NCBI GenBank assembly: GCA_007125585.1
Contig: SLCY01000021.1
Span: forward strand, 1-54,141
DNA length: 54,141 nt
Direction of reading: 5' to 3'
From: Bacteroidales bacterium
Lineage (GTDB): Bacteria > Bacteroidota > Bacteroidia > Bacteroidales > UBA7960
The position numbers were made by a program, and so were the translations under genes. Position 1 is the first letter of the stretch. Every line of letters starts with the position of its first letter. Positions 41,210-49,708 of this stretch are shown piece after piece. The notes under the pieces were generated by a model. The model saw nothing but the letters and a program-made list of their open reading frames with translations, was not told the origin of the DNA and made no database searches.

Positions 41210-42391
41210 GTGAAACGTTTTCTTGTATTTTTTGGTATAATCCTGTTGATCGTCAGCATGTCATCGTTGATGGCAGCCGCTACCGGCGGTGCTGTAAGAA
41301 CGGTGGTTATTGATCCCGGGCATGGTGGACGCGACAGTGGCGCCATTGGCAGGCGCTCGATGGAAAAAGACATCGCCTTGGCCATCTCGCTGAAGCTGGG
41401 CGAATATATCCGTGAAAACCTTCCCGGTGTAGAAGTTGTCTTTACGAGGGAAACAGATGTGTTCGTCCCCCTGCATGAGCGGGCACAGATCGCCAATGAC
41501 AACAATGCCGATCTCTTTATCTCGATCCACTGCAACAGTACGGGCTCCTCAAGGGCACTAGGCACGGAAACATTTGTCATGGGTCTTCACCGAAGCCAGG
41601 CCAACCTGGAGGTGGCCAGGAGGGAAAACAAGTCCATCCTCTATGAGGATGACTATCTGGAAACCTATGACGGGTTTGACCCCAACTCGCCCGAGGCCAG
41701 CATCATCTTCGCCCTATACCAGAACGCCTACCTCGATCAGAGCCTTAACATGGCTTCTCTTATACAACAGCAGTTCAGGGATAGGGCAAGGCGCATTGAC
41801 AGGGGGGTTAAACAAGCCGGCTTTCTGGTGCTGTACCAGATCGCCATGCCCGGCGTCCTGGTGGAGACGGGTTTCCTGAGCAACCCGAACGAGGAACGGT
41901 ACCTGATGTCGGAATCAGGCCAGGCATACATTGCTTCGGCCATTTACCGGGCTTTCCGTGATTACAAGGAAGAAGAGGATGAACTGCTCGCCAGCCGCAA
42001 TGAATATCCCTATGGCCAGGGCACAACCAACACAATCCGCCACGAGGAAACCCCGGCCATTCATACAAACGAAAAAGCCACTCAAAAAGATGCAGGTCGT
42101 CCGGGCGATGCAGGCAGTATTGTTTTCCGGGTACAGTTTGCATCCACCTCAGAAAAAAGGCCGTATGATGACCCTGCATTCCGGGGACTTGAAAATGTTT
42201 CCTGCTATTTTCATGAAGGGCTGTACAAATATACCGTGGGGAATGAGCCTACCCTGGAAAGGGCCGCAGCAATTCAACAAAAGGTCCATGGTGCGGGGTT
42301 CCGGGATGCTTTCGTGGTCGCCTTTTTGAATGAAGAAAGGATCAGTGCAACAGAAGCCATTGAGTTGCTCAAAAAAACCGGCGCAGAATAA
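41210..42391 (+). CDS. N-acetylmuramoyl-L-alanine amidase with SPOR-like tail
   Basis: A 393-residue exported peptidoglycan amidase (Amidase_3, zinc-dependent) that cuts the bond between MurNAc and the stem peptide. A signal peptide starts at the GTG at 41210 (MKRFLVFFGIILLIVS). Zinc and catalytic residues are seen in VVIDPGHGGRDSGAIG (His), the strand with SIHCNS (His), and VLVETGFLSNPNE (Glu). The last 90 residues (about 300-390) form a SPOR-like domain (IVFRVQFAST...GLYKYTVGNEPTLERAAAIQQKV), which would bind denuded glycan at division sites. The dacB-like gene starts 4 bases after its stop, so both peptidoglycan enzymes are on one transcript. Confidence 0.92.
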   Translation: MKRFLVFFGIILLIVSMSSLMAAATGGAVRTVVIDPGHGGRDSGAIGRRSMEKDIALAISLKLGEYIRENLPGVEVVFTRETDVFVPLHERAQIANDNNADLFISIHCNSTGSSRALGTETFVMGLHRSQANLEVARRENKSILYEDDYLETYDGFDPNSPEASIIFALYQNAYLDQSLNMASLIQQQFRDRARRIDRGVKQAGFLVLYQIAMPGVLVETGFLSNPNEERYLMSESGQAYIASAIYRAFRDYKEEEDELLASRNEYPYGQGTTNTIRHEETPAIHTNEKATQKDAGRPGDAGSIVFRVQFASTSEKRPYDDPAFRGLENVSCYFHEGLYKYTVGNEPTLERAAAIQQKVHGAGFRDAFVVAFLNEERISATEAIELLKKTGAE

Positions 42392-42394
42392 ACC

Positions 42395-43924
42395 ATGACG
42401 CTGTTCCAATCATTACATGATCATTTTATGCGCCACCTTACTGTTTCCGTTTTCCTGATCTGCATTGGTGGGCTAAACGCTGGTGCAGCCAGCCAACCAG
42501 CCTCACCGACTCCTTTGCATGAAGCTTATGACAGCTTTCGTTCTGATGAGACCCTGCGAAATGCCAGCTGGGCGATCTATGTCAAAGATATCACCGCAGG
42601 TCAACCCATCCTGGCACACAATATCCACCAGCTGTTGGTCCCCGCATCCACCCAGAAGGTGATCACCACGGCCACCGTCCTGATGATGCTGGGTCCTGAT
42701 TACCGGTACGAGACACACCTTGAACACGATGGCATTGTTGACAGCCACGGGGTCCTGCGCGGCAATCTTTACATCAGGGGCAGTGGCGATCCTACCCTTG
42801 GCTCATCAGGGATGAGTGACACACTGGCGCTTGACAATGTTTATTCCCGGTGGCTGGAGGCGATGCATGGTGCCGGAATCACAAGGGTAGGCGGCCATAT
42901 TGTTGCAGACGCGCGCATTTTTGACGATGAGATGGTGCCCCGGCACTGGATATGGGAGGATATTGGCAACTATTTTGGTGCCGGTGCGAGCGGGCTGACG
43001 GTCATGGAGAATGAATACACCGTTTATTTTGATGCCGGTGGTGCGCTTGGCAGACCTGCCACGGTGGTGGCCACAGAACCCCTGATTCCCGGGATCTCTT
43101 TCGTGAATGAAGTTACCACGGACCTTGCAGGTTCCGGCGACCAGGTGTACATCTTTGGTGCGCCCTATGTAATGGAGAGACGTCTCACCGGCACCGTGCC
43201 TTTGGGTGCGAGATCGTTCCCCGTCAGGGGCTCCATGCCCGATCCGCCAGGGTTTCTGGCAGAGAGCTTCAGGATCTTCCTCACAAACCGGGGCATTGAA
43301 ACGGACGGGCAGGGCAGCACATACCGGACCGTCGCCTCTGATGGCATCATCCCATCAGAGGACAGAAAAACAATCAGCATCTGGCAATCCCCCCCCCTGG
43401 CCGACATCATTTACAGGACAAACATCACCAGTGTAAACACCTACGCAGAGAACCTTCTGAAGATCATCGGACAGCATGCTGCCGGAGAAGGAACACGTGA
43501 AGCAGGACTGAATGCTGTAAAAGCGTTCTGGGATGCTAACGGTGCCAATCCTCCCATTGGCCTGATGGTTGATGGCAGTGGATTGTCGCCCGTCAACCGT
43601 CTTACCGCCGGACAACTCATGACGGTCATGGCCGCTGCCGCACAACACCCAACATCCCACACATTCATGAACAGCCTGCCGCTGGCAGGATACAGTGGTT
43701 CCCTTTCCAACCGCCTGAAGGGCACCACCTCAGAAGGGCTGCTTCGGGCCAAAAGCGGCTTCCTCACCAACGTACTTGCCTACACAGGCTATACAACAAT
43801 GCAGAACGGAAACCAGGCCGCATTCGTCATCATCGTTAACAATTACGATGGATCACCTGTATCGATGAGAAACAAAATGATCAACCTGATGGATGCCATC
43901 ACGCAGCACACGGGTGCGTTTTGA
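42395..43924 (+). CDS. dacB: D-alanyl-D-alanine carboxypeptidase/endopeptidase (PBP4 type)
   Basis: A 509-residue exported penicillin-binding protein of the S13 family that trims and cleaves peptide cross-links. A signal peptide is visible (about residues 8-30). The three active-site motifs are present: SxxK as PASTQKVIT (about residue 83), SxN in NITSVNTYAENL, and KTG-type as RAKSGFLTNVLAYTGY. A large inserted domain lies between the first two motifs, as in E. coli PBP4. The start codon is 4 bases after the amidase stop; the two are co-transcribed. Confidence 0.92.
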   Translation: MTLFQSLHDHFMRHLTVSVFLICIGGLNAGAASQPASPTPLHEAYDSFRSDETLRNASWAIYVKDITAGQPILAHNIHQLLVPASTQKVITTATVLMMLGPDYRYETHLEHDGIVDSHGVLRGNLYIRGSGDPTLGSSGMSDTLALDNVYSRWLEAMHGAGITRVGGHIVADARIFDDEMVPRHWIWEDIGNYFGAGASGLTVMENEYTVYFDAGGALGRPATVVATEPLIPGISFVNEVTTDLAGSGDQVYIFGAPYVMERRLTGTVPLGARSFPVRGSMPDPPGFLAESFRIFLTNRGIETDGQGSTYRTVASDGIIPSEDRKTISIWQSPPLADIIYRTNITSVNTYAENLLKIIGQHAAGEGTREAGLNAVKAFWDANGANPPIGLMVDGSGLSPVNRLTAGQLMTVMAAAAQHPTSHTFMNSLPLAGYSGSLSNRLKGTTSEGLLRAKSGFLTNVLAYTGYTTMQNGNQAAFVIIVNNYDGSPVSMRNKMINLMDAITQHTGAF

Positions 43925-43942
43925 AGGTGGTGACCGGTTGAA

Positions 43943-44023
43943 GACAAATCCGCATTTGAGGCATCAGAAGCGGTGATCTTTCTTTTTGGCGCCTTTTTCT
44001 TTGTATGCCAGCCAAAGAAAAAG
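43943..44023 (+). repeat. Dispersed repeat family A, copy 3, with hairpin
   Basis: Just downstream of dacB, gcatcagaagcggtgatctt and the following bases are identical to the inverted copy at window positions 20-48. The hairpin arms are CTTTTTCTTTG (43993-44003) and CAAAGAAAAAG (44013-44023), 11 bases each with a 9-base loop. A 17-base stretch at 43943-43959 matches the 41-bp repeat at 263-304 in inverse orientation. The position after a stop codon again suits a terminator role. Confidence 0.75.
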
Positions 44024-44148
44024 TACAAAAAATAGTTCATGTATATTGCAACAAATAAACGAAAAAAGGATTCCGGGTTCCAAATAATATTATAATTTAG
44101 CAGGACATCATCATCTTTGTCCAATCATAAATCATAAAACCAGCCATT

Positions 44149-45168
44149 ATGCAAAACATAGACTGGGGAAAGCTTCCCTTTGGGTATTTCCAGACCGATT
44201 ACAATGTAAGGTGTTATTATCGAAACGGCCGGTGGGGCGAAGCAGAGATCTCTTCTTCCCCGCATATCAGCATCCACATGGCTGCCACATGCCTGCACTA
44301 TGGCCAGGAGGCTTTTGAGGGCATGAAAGCATACCGCGGGAGGGATGACCGGATCCGCTTGTTTCGCTGGGAGGAGAATGCAAAACGGATGCAACGTTCG
44401 GCCGACGGAATCCTGATGGCCAAAGTGCCGGAGCAGCTCTTCCACGACATGGTTCAGAAAGCCGTAAAGTTGAATGCGCAGTATGTTCCGCCTTTCGGGC
44501 ACGGTGCGGCGTTATATATCCGCCCGTTGCTTATTGGCACTGGTGTTCAGGTCGGGGTTAACCCTGCAAAAGAATACCTCTTCATGGTATTTGTCGGTCC
44601 TGTGGGGCCTTATTTCAAGGAGGGCTTCAATCCTGTTACCATGCAGATCATTCGCGACTACGACCGTGCCGCTCCTTTGGGCACCGGCCATATCAAAGTG
44701 GGGGGCAACTACGCCGGCAGTCTCCGCGCCTCCGAGAGGGCAAAAGCGGAAGGCTATGCTTCTGTGATCTTCCTGGAAGCCAAAGAGAAGAAGTATATTG
44801 ACGAGGCCGGGCCGGCCAACTTTTATGGTATCAGGGACAACACCTATATCACACCAAAATCCGACTCCATCCTGCCATCCATCACCAATATGAGCCTGAT
44901 GCAGATCGCTGAGGACATGGGCATGAAGGTGGAGCGACGCGAAGTGCCGGTGGAAGAACTGTCAACCTTCGAGGAAGCCGGTGCCTGTGGCACGGCAGCC
45001 ATCATATCGCCAATCGGCAAGATCGTTGAGAGAGAGAGCGGCAAAACATACACCTTTGGTGATCCATCCAAGGCAGGCCCCTGGTCAACAAAGCTTTACC
45101 AGAAGCTGCAAGGCATTCAGTATGGTGAAGAAGATGACCCGCACGGCTGGGTAAGCTTTGTTGAATAA
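44149..45168 (+). CDS. ilvE: Branched-chain amino-acid aminotransferase
   Basis: A 339-residue class IV PLP aminotransferase for the last step of valine, leucine and isoleucine synthesis or the first step of their breakdown. Signatures are GQEAFEGMKAYRG near the N-terminus, GTGHIKVGGNYAGSL with the Schiff-base Lys, and the late EAGACGTAAIISPIG stretch. The length fits the larger, eukaryote-like IlvE branch. It stands alone between the PBP4 gene and the oppositely oriented symporter gene. The ATG at 44149 follows a suitable leader. Confidence 0.93.
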   Translation: MQNIDWGKLPFGYFQTDYNVRCYYRNGRWGEAEISSSPHISIHMAATCLHYGQEAFEGMKAYRGRDDRIRLFRWEENAKRMQRSADGILMAKVPEQLFHDMVQKAVKLNAQYVPPFGHGAALYIRPLLIGTGVQVGVNPAKEYLFMVFVGPVGPYFKEGFNPVTMQIIRDYDRAAPLGTGHIKVGGNYAGSLRASERAKAEGYASVIFLEAKEKKYIDEAGPANFYGIRDNTYITPKSDSILPSITNMSLMQIAEDMGMKVERREVPVEELSTFEEAGACGTAAIISPIGKIVERESGKTYTFGDPSKAGPWSTKLYQKLQGIQYGEEDDPHGWVSFVE

Positions 45169-45227
45169 GCCGCACGCATCCAGGGTAGGGTCGTTCTTTA
45201 CCTGGCATCACAGCGGATGCAGAACCA

Positions 45228-46700
45228 TCAACCCTTTCCGGCCTTACCCTTTTTCCTTATTGCGTAAAGCCCAATAAAGGTGAAGAGCCCGTTGAGGATG
45301 AGGATCTCGAAGCCGAAGCGGTATCCGTTAAGCAGCCATTCAGAGTTGATGCTCAGCAGGTAACTAAGTAGTGGTGACATCAGGGCCACCAAGGGCACAA
45401 AACGGTCTTTTACCTGCCATTTCGTATACAAACCCACGAAGTACAACCCGAGCAAGGGGCCATAGGTGTATCCTGCAATGGTGAAGAGCTTGCTGATCAG
45501 GGCTTCGTCAGCGACCGCCCCATAACCGATGATGATGATCATCATCAGGATGGAAAAGGCTACATGCACCCGGTAACGCACCCGCTTCATCTTCTCCTCT
45601 GTCATGTCCGGCTGCCTCTTCAGGCCAAGAAAATCAATGCAAAACACAGTGGTCAGGGCAGTCAGTGTGCCATCAGCACTGGAGTATGCTGCCGACACCA
45701 AGCCGAAAAAGAAGGTAAGGCCCGCAACCACACCAAGGTATTGAAGTGCAATGGTGGGAAAAAGCTCGTCTGATGTTTGATCAGGGCCAAGGACGAGCCC
45801 CTCCCTGCTGGCATATATCCATAAAACAGAGCCCAAAAAGAGAAACAGAAGGTTGATGGGGATCAGTATGGCGCCAAAACTCAGCACATTTTTCTGTGCA
45901 TCACGCAGGTTGCGGCAGCTGAGATTCTTCTGCATCATGTCCTGGTCCAGGCCCGTCATTACGATGGTAATGAACATGCCGGCAAAGAACTGCTTCAAAA
46001 AGAAACGGGGATCGTTGATATCGAAAACGAAAAGCCTGGTATACCCCCTGCTGCCCGCTTCCGACACCAGGGCCCCAAAACCCATATCCAAACTATTGGA
46101 AATAAGAAAGATACTTATAATTACCGCCCCCACCATAAAAGTGGTCTGCAAAGTATCGGTCCATACAATGGTTTTAATGCCACCCTGCAAGGTGTACAAC
46201 AGGATAAGCGTCATGAACAGTGAAACCGTCACACCCAGCGGAATGCCCCAGCCATCAAAGACAAAACGTTGTAAGACGATCACAACCAAGAACATACGAA
46301 ATGCGCTGCCAATCAGGCGGCTTATAATGAAATAAAAAGAGCCGGTTTTATAGGCATAGAACCCAAAACGTTTTTCCAGGTAGGTGTAGATGGACGTGAG
46401 GTTCATTTTATAATACAATGGGAGCAGGATGCCGGCTATAACAGCATATCCCACCAGGTAACCCAGCACCAGGACCATGTAAGAGAACTGCTCACTGTGT
46501 ACCAGTCCGGGTACCGACATAAAGGTGACCCCTGAAAGTGATGCGCCGATCATGCCATACGCCACCACATACCATGGCGAATTACGGTTACCCAGAAAAT
46601 AGGTCTCGCTGTTCACCTTCCGACGCACCGTTAACCGGGAGATCAAAAAAATCAAAGACGTGTAGATGATGAAAGAAAACAGGATCAGGAGAGGCGTCAT
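45228..46700 (-). CDS. Sodium:solute symporter (SSS family)
   Basis: A 490-residue polytopic inner-membrane protein with about 13 hydrophobic segments. SSS-family signatures are the early SETYFLGNRNSPWYVVAYGMIGASLSGVTFMSVPG, the region GGIKTIVWTDTLQTTFM, and the tail FSVLYSSADGTLTAL-type motif seen as AAYSSADGTLTALTTV. It takes up a solute with Na+; the substrate is unknown (sialic acid, proline, pantothenate and sugars are all transported by relatives). The track start at 46907 adds 69 non-membrane residues that overlap the recR leader; the ATG at 46700 (MTPLLILFSFIIY) was chosen. A -7 box lies 29 bases upstream. Confidence 0.9.
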   Translation of the reverse strand: MTPLLILFSFIIYTSLIFLISRLTVRRKVNSETYFLGNRNSPWYVVAYGMIGASLSGVTFMSVPGLVHSEQFSYMVLVLGYLVGYAVIAGILLPLYYKMNLTSIYTYLEKRFGFYAYKTGSFYFIISRLIGSAFRMFLVVIVLQRFVFDGWGIPLGVTVSLFMTLILLYTLQGGIKTIVWTDTLQTTFMVGAVIISIFLISNSLDMGFGALVSEAGSRGYTRLFVFDINDPRFFLKQFFAGMFITIVMTGLDQDMMQKNLSCRNLRDAQKNVLSFGAILIPINLLFLFLGSVLWIYASREGLVLGPDQTSDELFPTIALQYLGVVAGLTFFFGLVSAAYSSADGTLTALTTVFCIDFLGLKRQPDMTEEKMKRVRYRVHVAFSILMMIIIIGYGAVADEALISKLFTIAGYTYGPLLGLYFVGLYTKWQVKDRFVPLVALMSPLLSYLLSINSEWLLNGYRFGFEILILNGLFTFIGLYAIRKKGKAGKG

Positions 46701-46728
46701 ACGCGTCCATTTAATTAGAATGATGCGG

Positions 46729-46736
46729 CAAAAATA
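46729..46736 (-). promoter_or_regulatory. Candidate -7 box for the SSS symporter gene
   Basis: CAAAAATA on the plus strand is TATTTTTG on the minus strand, matching TAnnTTTG, 29 bases upstream of the chosen ATG; this also supports the shortened start. Confidence 0.5.
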
Positions 46737-46772
46737 GCCAAAGATTTTATCTTTACACCGGGCATTTATTAT

Positions 46773-46780
46773 TAACTTTG
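46773..46780 (+). promoter_or_regulatory. Candidate -7 box for recR
   Basis: TAACTTTG matches TAnnTTTG about 130 bases before the chosen TTG start of recR, so the leader would be long. It lies 37 bases from the opposing symporter box. Confidence 0.4.
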
Positions 46781-46910
46781 GCCGTTGCTGTTGGCGGGAG
46801 GCTGATGGCCTTTGGTTGTTGGCCTTTTGGCCATTGACAGATGGCGGTTGCAGAAGCGCTGTACTTATGTCCCTGCACGAAACCGAAATGCAAACTGCAA
46901 AAAACAAAAC

Positions 46911-47534
46911 TTGGAAAACTTTTCATCAAAATTATTGCAATCGGCCGTTGAAGAATTTGCCCGGTTGCCGGGTATCGGTAAGAAGACGGCTTTAAGGCTG
47001 GTGCTGCATTTGTTAAAGCAGGACGGGGAAATCATGAACCGTTTCTCTGAAGCACTGTTAAAGCTGCACAGGGAAGTGGTTTACTGCAGGGAGTGCTACA
47101 ATATTTCTGACAGTCCGGTATGCGAGATCTGCAGTTCACCGCGCCGGGACAATACCATGATTTGTGTGACGGAAGATATCCGTGATGTGATTGCCATTGA
47201 AAATACGGGGCAGTACCACGGCCTCTATCATGTGCTGGGAGGGATCATCTCCCCCATTGACGGTATCGGGCCGGCCGACCTTAACATTGAAGCCCTGGAA
47301 AAGCGATTGCAGAGCAACCAGGAGGTCAGGGAGGTGATCCTTGCATTGAGTACGACCATGGAAGGCGACACCACCAATTTTTACCTGTATAAAAAAATAA
47401 AGCCTTTTAACCGGAAAGTAACTGTCATTGCAAGGGGTATTGCCATCGGTGATGAGTTGGAGTATGCCGATGAAGTTACCCTTGGCCGGAGTATCATTCA
47501 CCGCACCGAATATGACCAGAAAACCATCAGATGA
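46911..47534 (+). CDS. recR: Recombination mediator RecR
   Basis: A 207-residue protein that, with RecO and RecF, helps load RecA onto gapped DNA. The family layout is seen: helix-hairpin-helix at the N-terminus (EFARLPGIGKKTALRLVLHLL), the four-Cys zinc finger (CRECYNISDSPVCEICSSPRRD), and the Toprim domain (MICVTEDIRDVIAIEN through VTVIARGIAIGDELEYADEVTLGRS). The track ORF runs back to 46812, but the family N-terminus begins at LENFSSKLL, whose first codon is a TTG at 46911 preceded by aaaacaaaac; this start was preferred. A glycosyltransferase gene follows 109 bases downstream. Confidence 0.93.
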   Translation: MENFSSKLLQSAVEEFARLPGIGKKTALRLVLHLLKQDGEIMNRFSEALLKLHREVVYCRECYNISDSPVCEICSSPRRDNTMICVTEDIRDVIAIENTGQYHGLYHVLGGIISPIDGIGPADLNIEALEKRLQSNQEVREVILALSTTMEGDTTNFYLYKKIKPFNRKVTVIARGIAIGDELEYADEVTLGRSIIHRTEYDQKTIR

Positions 47535-47643
47535 ATTCGTGTGGTGAACTGTCACCGGCAACCCGGAACGCAAGATGCCGGGCAAAATCATCGGATGCCG
47601 ATGGCCCGGTATTTGAGAAACAGTGAAAACTATACAACAAGCC

Positions 47644-49626
47644 ATGCAGCTGTCCATCGTTATTGTAAATTACAATGTCAAGTATTTCCTGGAACAGTGC
47701 CTGCTTTCGGTGTTCAAGTCGGGTCAGGGGCTTGAGATGGAAGTCTTTGTGGTAGATAACCAGTCGGTGGATGGATCTGTGGAGATGGTAAGAAAGAAGT
47801 TTCCCCGGGTCAAGCTGATCGTCAACAAGGAAAACCAGGGGTTCAGCAAGGCGAACAACCAGGCTATCAGGCAGGCCAGGGGCCGGTATATACTGTTGCT
47901 CAATCCTGACACTGTGGTGGAGGATGACACCCTTCCCGGCGTGGTGGATTTCATGGACAAGCATCCAAAAGCCGGTGCTTTGGGCGTGAAGATGCTTGAC
48001 GGACAGGGTCGATTCCTTCCTGAATCCAAACGCGGGCTGCCAACACCAGGCGTGGCATTCTGCAAGATATTCGGCCTTTCGGCCCTGTTCCCAAAATCAA
48101 GGATTTTTGGGAGATACCACCTTGGCTATCTCGATAACGATACAACCCACGAGGTAGACGTGTTGTCAGGCGCATTTATGCTCCTCAGGAAAGAGGCCCT
48201 GGAAAAAACCGGCCTGCTTGATGAGTCGTTCTTCATGTACGGCGAAGACATTGATCTTTCACACCGAATAACAAAAGCAGGATATAAGAACTATTATTAC
48301 CCAGGTACCCGGATCATCCATTACAAGGGTGAAAGTACCAAGAAAAGCAGTGTCAACTACGTACTGGTATTTTACAATGCCATGATCATCTTTGCCCGAA
48401 AACATTTTTCACAGAACAATGCCAGGGTATTCTCCATGTTGATCAACCTGGCCGTTTACTTCCGGGCCATGATCGCCATCCTTTCCCGTTTTTCCCGGCG
48501 CATCTTCTGGCCGGTGATCGATGCCGCACTGATCTTCGGCGGCTTTTATTATCTGAAAAATTATTGGGGACACCAGGTTTTTGCCGTGGAGTCTGCTTAT
48601 TACCCACCCGAATTTATGCGTTTCTTCGTGCCGGCATATATCTTCATCTGGCTTTCGGCAGTGTACATCAGCGGAGGCTATGACCGCCCTGTCAGGCTCT
48701 TTCGTATTGTTAGGGGCATCGGTCTGGGGACCATTGCAATACTCGTTATATATGCACTGTTGCCGGTACATTTGAGGTTTTCCAGAGCCCTCATTTTGCT
48801 GGGCAGCGTCTGGTCTTTGTTTTCAATGACGCTTACCAGGACAACCGGCACGCTGATAAAGCATAAAACGCTTCATATTAGCACTCTTGTCAACAAAAGG
48901 GTGCTGATCGCGGGAGACGGACAGGAGGCAGCACGTATTTTGAAGATGCTCCGGCAGGGCGGCAACACTTCCTTCATCGGGCTGGTGTCACTGAAAGAAA
49001 AAAAACCTGATTCTGAAGGCTACCTGGGAACCATAAGGCAAATCAATGAGCTCATCGACATTTACCGCATCAACGAGGTGATTTTTTGTGCCGGCGACAT
49101 GCCTTCCCAAACCATCATCGACCACATGTCGAAATTACAGTCCAAGCAGGTACTCTTCAAGATCGCCCCGCCCGAAAGTCTTTACATCATTGGCAGCAAT
49201 AGCATCGACACCTTTGATGACCTGTTCACCATCAACGTAAATGCCATCAATTTGCCAGCCAACAAACGCAACAAAAGGTTGTTTGATCTGGCAGTGTCCC
49301 TTTTTCTGACCGTCACAATCCCTTTCCAGCTATTGATACAGAAAAACAGGTGGGGTTTTATAAAAAACCTCATAAAGGTGTTGTCCGGAAGGATCTCATG
49401 GGTCGGCTACCATCAGACCTCCAATGTAGGCAAACTGCCACCCCTGAAACAGGGCGTGCTGAGCCCCGGGGATGTGATCGCGGGAAAAACCCCGCACGAC
49501 AACACATTAGAGAATCTGAATAACCTGTATGCCAAAGATTACAAGTTGGAGAACGACCTTCAAATATGGATGAAGGGTTACCGAAACCTAGGGAGGAACC
49601 CGGATCCATCCCGTTATGCCTCATAG
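47644..49626 (+). CDS. Family 2 glycosyltransferase fused to a degenerate sugar-phosphotransferase
   Basis: A 660-residue membrane protein. Residues about 1-240 are a GT2 domain of the rhamnosyltransferase-like type: SIVIVNYNVKYFLEQCL, VDNQSVDGSVEMV, LLLNPDTVV (DxD-type region) and DESFFMYGEDIDLSHRI. A membrane region with about four helices follows (about 265-415). After it come a nucleotide-sugar-epimerase-like Rossmann segment (VLIAGDGQEAARILKMLRQGG) and a short stretch resembling the start and end of polyprenyl sugar-phosphate transferases (KRLFDLAVSLFLTVTIPFQ and LYAKDYKLENDLQIWMKGY). The catalytic middle of that family, with its Asp-Glu pair, is missing. The protein may act in surface polysaccharide synthesis as a glycosyltransferase only. 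The ATG at 47644 (MQLSIVIVNYN) was preferred to the track GTG at 47623. Substrate is unknown. Confidence 0.82.
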   Translation: MQLSIVIVNYNVKYFLEQCLLSVFKSGQGLEMEVFVVDNQSVDGSVEMVRKKFPRVKLIVNKENQGFSKANNQAIRQARGRYILLLNPDTVVEDDTLPGVVDFMDKHPKAGALGVKMLDGQGRFLPESKRGLPTPGVAFCKIFGLSALFPKSRIFGRYHLGYLDNDTTHEVDVLSGAFMLLRKEALEKTGLLDESFFMYGEDIDLSHRITKAGYKNYYYPGTRIIHYKGESTKKSSVNYVLVFYNAMIIFARKHFSQNNARVFSMLINLAVYFRAMIAILSRFSRRIFWPVIDAALIFGGFYYLKNYWGHQVFAVESAYYPPEFMRFFVPAYIFIWLSAVYISGGYDRPVRLFRIVRGIGLGTIAILVIYALLPVHLRFSRALILLGSVWSLFSMTLTRTTGTLIKHKTLHISTLVNKRVLIAGDGQEAARILKMLRQGGNTSFIGLVSLKEKKPDSEGYLGTIRQINELIDIYRINEVIFCAGDMPSQTIIDHMSKLQSKQVLFKIAPPESLYIIGSNSIDTFDDLFTINVNAINLPANKRNKRLFDLAVSLFLTVTIPFQLLIQKNRWGFIKNLIKVLSGRISWVGYHQTSNVGKLPPLKQGVLSPGDVIAGKTPHDNTLENLNNLYAKDYKLENDLQIWMKGYRNLGRNPDPSRYAS

Positions 49627-49708
49627 CATGATGTGTGGTCAAACCTTTTATGGTATTTTTTGTTTGCAAATATAGTGGACCTGATTATCTTTTTTAAAAA
49701 CAAGTTAT

